A stretch of DNA of 9,706 bases. It comes from Candidatus Berkelbacteria bacterium (GTDB taxonomy: Bacteria > Patescibacteriota > UBA1384 > VFKW01). The DNA is taken from contig VFKW01000091.1 in assembly GCA_009885355.1 (NCBI GenBank), positions 1 through 9,706 of the forward strand. Direction: 5' to 3'. The notes under the pieces are model-generated. The model worked only from the letters and a program-made list of their open reading frames with translations. It ran no database searches and was not told where the DNA came from. Of the stretch, positions 4,932 to 9,706 are shown in pieces; within the stretch, counting starts at the first letter, position 1; every line of letters starts with the position of its first letter. The position numbers were made by a program, and so were the translations under genes.

Positions 4932-7900
4932 TGGAAGTTAGGATTGGAATTGATGTAGGGTCAGAAAGTCTAAAAGCGGTAAAAGTCCATGAGGATGGTC
5001 GGATCGAACAAATCGGTCTTTGGCCGATACAAGGTCGACCTTGGGCGCGTGCGCTTGAAGTGTTGGAGTTGGTTATAAAAAGCGGCGATAATTCTTGCTT
5101 GCTTGGCGTAACCGGATCTGGCTCGGAAAAGTTGGCTGAGTTTTTATCAGCTAGTCACATACTGGAGGATCGGGCGCTTGTTTCGGCAGTTCGGGATTTG
5201 TATCCCAAAACTAGAACGATCATTGAAATGGGACGCGAAGGGCAGGGATTTTTCTCGCTCAAAAGTGATCCCGCAAGTGGTCGCCTGGGAATTGACGAAA
5301 CTGGTCGTGGAAGCAAGTGTGCATCTGGTGCAGGGTCATTTATTGACAGTATGTCTGCCAGATTGCAGTTTGCTTCGCTTGATGATTTCATCAAAGCGGC
5401 GATTGAAAATGCCGGAAATCCGGCACCTTTGGCTGGGAGATGTGTGGTGTTTACGGAAACGGACATCATTCATCTCATCAATAAAGGAATTTCAAAAGAG
5501 AGAGTTGCCGCTGGAATTATTCAGGCGATTTGTCTTAGTTATTTGTCAAATGTCGCAAAAAATAAGAAATTCCCAGGCGAGGTTATCTTCGTCGGCGGGG
5601 TTTCCCAAAATAAAGCGATGATTGCCGGTATGGAAAAGGCTATAGAAAAGGCTCTTGGGAAAGAAATGCAGATAATCGTACCTGAATTCAATCGAAGTTT
5701 GGGGGCGATTGGGACTGCTAAATGTGCGGAAGCGGTTGTGGATTTGAATCAATTGGTGTCAAAGTTGAAAGAACAGTTGGCGAAGCCATTTGAGTACGAG
5801 GCACATGCTCCGCTTTCGATCGAGAAATCGATTGTAAATACCAGACAGCAATTTGATCTTCTGCCTCAGGGCAGTGAGTTTGAAAAAGCTGCGCTTGGTG
5901 TTGATATCGGTTCGATGAGCACAAAAGCAGCACTGGTGACGCAAATTGATGGCAAATTTGTCATCTTGGCAAGTTATTATCGTAAAACTGCCGGCGATCC
6001 GTTGGCAGCGGTGCGAGACACGCTTGTTAATATTGCAAATCAAGTCAAAGAGCGAGGTTATAAGATTGGTAAGATCTCTGCCTGTACAACAGGGAGCGGT
6101 CGTTACCTTTCGGCCAAATATATGTGTGCAGACATTATCAGAAATGAGATTTCTGCACAGGCTAGCGGGGCGTTAGCTTATGACGAAGCAGTCGATACGA
6201 TTTTTGAAATCGGCGGCCAGGATAGTAAATATATCCGGCTGGATGGAGGGATTATCATCGACTCTGAGATGAATCGAGCTTGTGCAGCCGGATGCGGTGC
6301 ATTTTTGGAAAAACAAGCAGAGGCACTCGGGATTAAAGTCGAGAATATGGGTAAGTTGGCGCTTGGTAATACAAGACCGCCAGAACTCAATCCGAACTGC
6401 ACTGTATTTACGGCGTCAGCGATGTTATTTTACCAGCAGAACAATATGCCGGCAGAAGATCTGGCAGCGGCGGTTTGTCTGGCAAGTGTGGTCAACTATA
6501 TAAATAAAAATGTGGCAGACCGTTCTATTGGTGATAGGATCGCTTTTCATGGCGCTCCGGCATTGAACATGGGAATGGTGGCTGCATTTGAAGCGGTGAC
6601 TGGAAAGCAGATTATCGTGCCTTCCTATCCGGAAATTACCGGTGCGGTTGGAGCGGCAAGATTGGTTTATCTAGAGAATATCGAGGAAAGTACATTTAGA
6701 GGATTAGAAGAAACAGCTAAGATTAAATATACTGTTTCTTCGTTTGTCTGTCCAGGTAAATCAGATAAGCATGAGCATTGCAATAATCTCTGTGATGTTA
6801 ATGTCTTTCAAATCGAGGAAGGTCCGAAATACTTCTACAATGATCGTTGCGAGAAATTTAGCGGCGATCAAAAGCAGAGCTTGAAGGGTGATTTACCTAA
6901 CCTTTTCGATATACGCGAGTCTATGATAAAAGAAGCGTATCCAATTTTGGAGCGGTCTTCGGCAAGGACGATCGGTATTCCGCGCGGCGGGATGACTGAA
7001 GTGTATCGTGTTTTGTATAGAGCGTTTTTAGGAGAGCTTGGGTTTAACGTCGTAGAATCGGGCGGGACGAACCAAGCTATCATTGACAAGGGACTAGCTA
7101 AGGCTATCGATCAGGGTTGTTTCCCATTTAAAGTCGCACATGGCCATGTTTTGGAGCTTGTGGACTTGGGAGTTGATGCCATTTTCTTCCCGACTATATT
7201 TTCAACTGAGAAGTTGGACTATATGAGACAGTCAAAAACTTGCCCGTATTGGCAGGCGGCGCCTGATGTTATTTCTAGAGCAGTCGGATTGGAAGAGAAA
7301 GGTATTGAATTGATTACACCGCGGGTCAATTTTGACCGCGGATGGGGCCATGTTGAACGGCAGTTTGTAAATTCTGCAGTTGAACTTGGTCGGACTAGAC
7401 AAGAGGCAAAAGCGGCTTTTGCTAAAGCTCGTGCGGTATATGATAATTTTAATGCACGAGTTCGAGATTTTGGTAAACTGGTATTGGAAGCGTTGCCTCA
7501 AGATGCAACGGCAATTGTGCTAGTTGCGCGGCCATATACCCTTTGGGACGAAAGAATGCGAATGGGCATCAATGACAAGATTCAAGATCTGGGAATCCTG
7601 GCGATTCCTCAGGATTTTTTGCCACTTGATGGTCCGGAAGCTAATATCTCAGATAGTTGGCCAAATGCGTATTCCAGGCAGATACAAAAGAAATTGTCAG
7701 CTGCAAGGTTGATTCGTCAAGATGTTCGATTGCGAGCAATCGTGGTGACATACTTTGCTTGCGGACAAGATTCATTTGGCAACCCGTTCTTTAAGGATGA
7801 GGTTGGTAAATCTTGTTATGTGATGCATTTAGATGAGCATACGGCAGACGCTGGTATTATTACTCGTCTGGAGGCTTTTATGGAGACAGTCAAAGCTGAT

Positions 7901-9214
7901 GTATCAGTCAAAGATTGGAAGCCAACAGAGCTAATGGATAAGTCAATTCATAGCATTACTGATCGGAAAGTTTGGATTCCGAAGGCGAGCAGCATTGCTT
8001 CTGTTTTGGCTGGGGCTATGAGTTCGTGTGGGATCACAGCGAGAGTATTAGATAGTTCAAAAGATCCGACTTCAAAATTAGCTAGACAGGCTATTCCTGA
8101 AGATGTCTGTTTACCGATGTTTAAAGTCACAGATGATATCTTACAAAGGATTAAATGTTCGGGTTTTAATCGAGACGAAGAAGCGTTCTTTATGGGAAAT
8201 TCGCAAGGTCCGTGTCGGTTTGGAATGTATGAACAATATCTCAGATTGATTTTGGACAAGAAGGGTTTTCAAGATGTGCCGATAGTAACTCTTGGTAGTA
8301 TGAATGCTGATGCCGGATTGGGCATCACATTTGGAATGCTGGCTTGGGCTGGAATGGTGGCACAGGATCTTCTTTGCAAGATGGTTACTAAAGTTCGCCC
8401 ATATGAAATCAAAAAGGGCGAAAGTGATGCTTGTTTTGATAAGTATTTAAAAAAGTTAGTTTTAGTTTTGCCGAAAGTGAAAAAACGTATGGACGGTAAA
8501 ATGATATTGGCTTTGACGAGTACTTTCTGTATCTCAGGTATTATGGCGTTGCTTCGCCGGGCGCAAAAGGAATTTTCTAAAATTTCTGTTTGCCACGAGA
8601 AGCGGCCGTTGATTGGAGTCATTGGGGAATGGTATGTCAGAACTAATGAGGATTCTAATCAGAATCTAATTCGTAAATTGGAAAGTGAAGGGGCTGAAGT
8701 GTGGCTTGCGCCGCCGACAGAATTTTTCTTTTATTCCAATTTTATTGACAAAATGTTGTCATATGATCGAATGGTTGATGAATTATTGAATAGAAATTGG
8801 CCTACTAAAGAGATAGGAATATTTATTCAAAGATCGATTAATCATAGCGTCATGACAAAATATGAGCATGCACTTTATCATGCTTGCTGCCCGCTTCTCA
8901 AGGATCGATATGACATCGGTCCAGAGGAAGTGGTAAAGAATGGCTCCCAATATGTCGATTGGCATTTTGGGGGCGAGTCTATCTGCAGTATGGGTAAAAG
9001 TACTGACTTTGCCAAACGAGGTTTGGATGGCATTGTTAATGTGATACCGTTTTGCTGTATGCCAGGCAACATTGTAACTGCGTTGAGTGCAAGTTTTAAA
9101 CAAGAGAATGAAAATATACCTTGGTTGAATTTGGACTTTGACGGATTTGAAGATGCGACGAGGGATCAGAAGATCAAATCCTTTGTCTGGCAGGTTAATG
9201 AAAGAGCTATTTAG
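4931..9214 (+). CDS. Giant acyl-CoA dehydratase activase-like protein (2x BadF/HgdC ATPase + DUF2229 + HgdB-like)
   Basis: A 1427-residue soluble protein. Activase domain 1 (about 4-268) has GIDVGSESLK, GVTGSGSEKL, Cys130 (GRGSKCASGAGSF), Cys171 (GRCVVFTETD) and VGGVSQN. Domain 2 (about 321-580) has GVDIGSMSTK, TTGSGRYL, IGGQDSK, Cys451 (NRACAAGCGAFLE) and Cys490 (NPNCTVFTAS). A cysteine-rich linker follows (Cys607, 617, 621, 640). Next come a DUF2229-type region (about 680-990; GCFPFKVAHGHV, SKTCPYWQ, YFACGQDSFG) and a dehydratase-like end (PEDVCLPMFK, GPCRFGMY, FCCMPGN). In related systems the activase hydrolyses ATP to push one electron from a [4Fe-4S] cluster into a dehydratase or double-cubane protein. 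Here both appear joined, but the substrate is unknown and no CoA-pathway gene is nearby. ATG at 4931 is preferred over the in-frame TTG at 4928 because of purine-rich GGATGGAG and the overlap with the leader frame. Confidence 0.88.
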   Translation: MEVRIGIDVGSESLKAVKVHEDGRIEQIGLWPIQGRPWARALEVLELVIKSGDNSCLLGVTGSGSEKLAEFLSASHILEDRALVSAVRDLYPKTRTIIEMGREGQGFFSLKSDPASGRLGIDETGRGSKCASGAGSFIDSMSARLQFASLDDFIKAAIENAGNPAPLAGRCVVFTETDIIHLINKGISKERVAAGIIQAICLSYLSNVAKNKKFPGEVIFVGGVSQNKAMIAGMEKAIEKALGKEMQIIVPEFNRSLGAIGTAKCAEAVVDLNQLVSKLKEQLAKPFEYEAHAPLSIEKSIVNTRQQFDLLPQGSEFEKAALGVDIGSMSTKAALVTQIDGKFVILASYYRKTAGDPLAAVRDTLVNIANQVKERGYKIGKISACTTGSGRYLSAKYMCADIIRNEISAQASGALAYDEAVDTIFEIGGQDSKYIRLDGGIIIDSEMNRACAAGCGAFLEKQAEALGIKVENMGKLALGNTRPPELNPNCTVFTASAMLFYQQNNMPAEDLAAAVCLASVVNYINKNVADRSIGDRIAFHGAPALNMGMVAAFEAVTGKQIIVPSYPEITGAVGAARLVYLENIEESTFRGLEETAKIKYTVSSFVCPGKSDKHEHCNNLCDVNVFQIEEGPKYFYNDRCEKFSGDQKQSLKGDLPNLFDIRESMIKEAYPILERSSARTIGIPRGGMTEVYRVLYRAFLGELGFNVVESGGTNQAIIDKGLAKAIDQGCFPFKVAHGHVLELVDLGVDAIFFPTIFSTEKLDYMRQSKTCPYWQAAPDVISRAVGLEEKGIELITPRVNFDRGWGHVERQFVNSAVELGRTRQEAKAAFAKARAVYDNFNARVRDFGKLVLEALPQDATAIVLVARPYTLWDERMRMGINDKIQDLGILAIPQDFLPLDGPEANISDSWPNAYSRQIQKKLSAARLIRQDVRLRAIVVTYFACGQDSFGNPFFKDEVGKSCYVMHLDEHTADAGIITRLEAFMETVKADVSVKDWKPTELMDKSIHSITDRKVWIPKASSIASVLAGAMSSCGITARVLDSSKDPTSKLARQAIPEDVCLPMFKVTDDILQRIKCSGFNRDEEAFFMGNSQGPCRFGMYEQYLRLILDKKGFQDVPIVTLGSMNADAGLGITFGMLAWAGMVAQDLLCKMVTKVRPYEIKKGESDACFDKYLKKLVLVLPKVKKRMDGKMILALTSTFCISGIMALLRRAQKEFSKISVCHEKRPLIGVIGEWYVRTNEDSNQNLIRKLESEGAEVWLAPPTEFFFYSNFIDKMLSYDRMVDELLNRNWPTKEIGIFIQRSINHSVMTKYEHALYHACCPLLKDRYDIGPEEVVKNGSQYVDWHFGGESICSMGKSTDFAKRGLDGIVNVIPFCCMPGNIVTALSASFKQENENIPWLNLDFDGFEDATRDQKIKSFVWQVNERAI

Positions 9215-9227
9215 GTTTAGGACTATA

Positions 9228-9260
9228 AAGCCCCGCGCATTGCGCGGGGCTTATTTTTTT
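9228..9260 (+). terminator. Strong terminator between the convergent activase and rubrerythrin genes
   Basis: AAGCCCCGCGC (9228-9238) pairs perfectly with GCGCGGGGCTT (9242-9252) around a 3-nt loop, followed by A and a run of eight T residues. On the minus strand the hairpin is followed only by TATAG, so it is strongest for the activase transcript but could slow both. Confidence 0.9.
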
Positions 9261-9275
9261 TGCATTTTTTCTATA

Positions 9276-9706
9276 TTAGCGGGTGAAGCCTAGTTGCATG
9301 TACCAACCTTGTGGTTTTGTGCAGGCGGGGCAGATTTTTGGAGCAGCGGAACCTTTGTGGATATAACCGCAGTTGAGGCATTTCCATTCGGTATTTTCAT
9401 CGTTTGATTCAAAGAAGTCCCCTGTTTCGATGCGGTCGGCTAGTTTTTTGTAGCGTTCTTCGTGTTTTTCTTCGACTTCGCCGATTTCTTTGAAGGTGTC
9501 GGCAATTGCAGCGAAGCCTTCTTCGCGGGCGGTTTTTTCAAATTCGGGATACATAGTGTTTGTTTCATAATCTTCACCACCGGCGGCATTTCTAAGGTTG
9601 GTTTTAGTGTCGGCAAGCTTGTCGATACCATAGGTGTTGGTCATCTCGACCGGACCATCAATCAATTGATATAGACGCTCAGCGTGGGCGCGTTCGTTGT
9701 CGGCGG
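9276..9706 (-). CDS. Rubrerythrin (5' end beyond the window)
   Basis: Non-haem iron protein that reduces hydrogen peroxide in the cytoplasm of anaerobes and microaerophiles, taking electrons through its rubredoxin domain. The visible 142 residues lack roughly the first 50 of a typical ~190-residue protein, so the gene continues past 9706. The diiron four-helix part shows NERAH, a Glu in the MYPEF region and EEKHEER, supplying the expected ExxH ligand motifs. The C-terminal rubredoxin-like domain has WKCLNCGYIHKG and ICPACTKPQGWY, with both CxxC pairs intact. An in-frame TTG at 9665 is not the start, because conserved rubrerythrin sequence (DNERAHAERLYQL) continues upstream of it. It converges on the activase gene. 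A peroxide-defence role near an oxygen-sensitive iron-sulfur protein is plausible, but the genes are not in one operon. Confidence 0.93.
   Translation of the reverse strand, partial: ADNERAHAERLYQLIDGPVEMTNTYGIDKLADTKTNLRNAAGGEDYETNTMYPEFEKTAREEGFAAIADTFKEIGEVEEKHEERYKKLADRIETGDFFESNDENTEWKCLNCGYIHKGSAAPKICPACTKPQGWYMQLGFTR

Noticed and set aside
5155..5621. Open frames on both strands inside the activase gene
   Set aside because: They lie wholly within a gene with strong domain evidence and show no family motifs or ribosome binding sites.
9276..9665. Rubrerythrin as a short complete 129-residue protein starting at TTG 9665
   Set aside because: Conserved rubrerythrin sequence including the NERAH iron-ligand motif continues upstream to the window edge.
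1..9706. CRISPR arrays, tRNA or rRNA genes, phage genes
   Set aside because: No regularly spaced repeats, tRNA-like cloverleaf or rRNA sequence was seen on either strand.

Overview
This window looks like chromosomal DNA of an anaerobic or microaerophilic bacterium using the standard genetic code. No lineage can be fixed from the sequence. The clues are a rubrerythrin, a giant oxygen-sensitive-type activase/dehydratase-like iron-sulfur protein, a c-di-GMP riboswitch ahead of a diguanylate cyclase, purine-rich Shine-Dalgarno sites, and strong hairpin terminators. These fit a Clostridia-like or deep-branching, possibly uncultured, lineage.

Layout. Positions 1-57 seem to be the 3' end of an unrecognised plus-strand gene, cut by the remnant of an insertion sequence (about 58-313) that keeps only one end and the first ~45 codons of its transposase. 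A sigma70-type promoter (319-347) then drives a two-gene pyrimidine operon, pyrF (396-1313) and pyrE (1355-1975). These perform the last two steps of UMP synthesis, OMP decarboxylation and orotate phosphoribosyl transfer. The operon ends at a terminator (1994-2018).

Next is a self-contained c-di-GMP control unit. It has a near-consensus promoter (2089-2117), a GEMM-I (c-di-GMP-I) riboswitch aptamer (~2130-2206), overlapping antiterminator and terminator hairpins (2209-2262), and a PAS-GGDEF diguanylate cyclase (2323-3192) with intact active and inhibitory sites. The enzyme's product is the ligand of its own leader RNA, so feedback is expected at both RNA and protein level. A hairpin terminator (3200-3223) closes the unit.

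An apparently intact insertion sequence (3264-4723) with a DD(35)E transposase on the minus strand follows. It is related to, but distinct from, the remnant at the window start. Beyond it, a promoter (4729-4757) and a ~167-nt leader holding a hairpin and a 16-codon upstream reading frame precede a 1427-residue protein (4931-9214). This protein joins two BadF/HgdC-type activase domains, a cysteine-rich linker, a DUF2229 region and a 2-hydroxyacyl-CoA-dehydratase-like C-terminus. It appears to be a single-chain version of the ATP-driven electron-transfer systems that are normally split into activator and dehydratase subunits; its substrate is unknown. A strong terminator (9228-9260) separates it from a convergent rubrerythrin gene (minus strand, 9276 to beyond the window end).

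The most notable points are the riboswitch/cyclase feedback unit, the architecture and cysteine pattern of the giant activase, the leader frame whose stop overlaps that gene's start, and the identical geometry with which both insertion-sequence ends abut downstream promoters.
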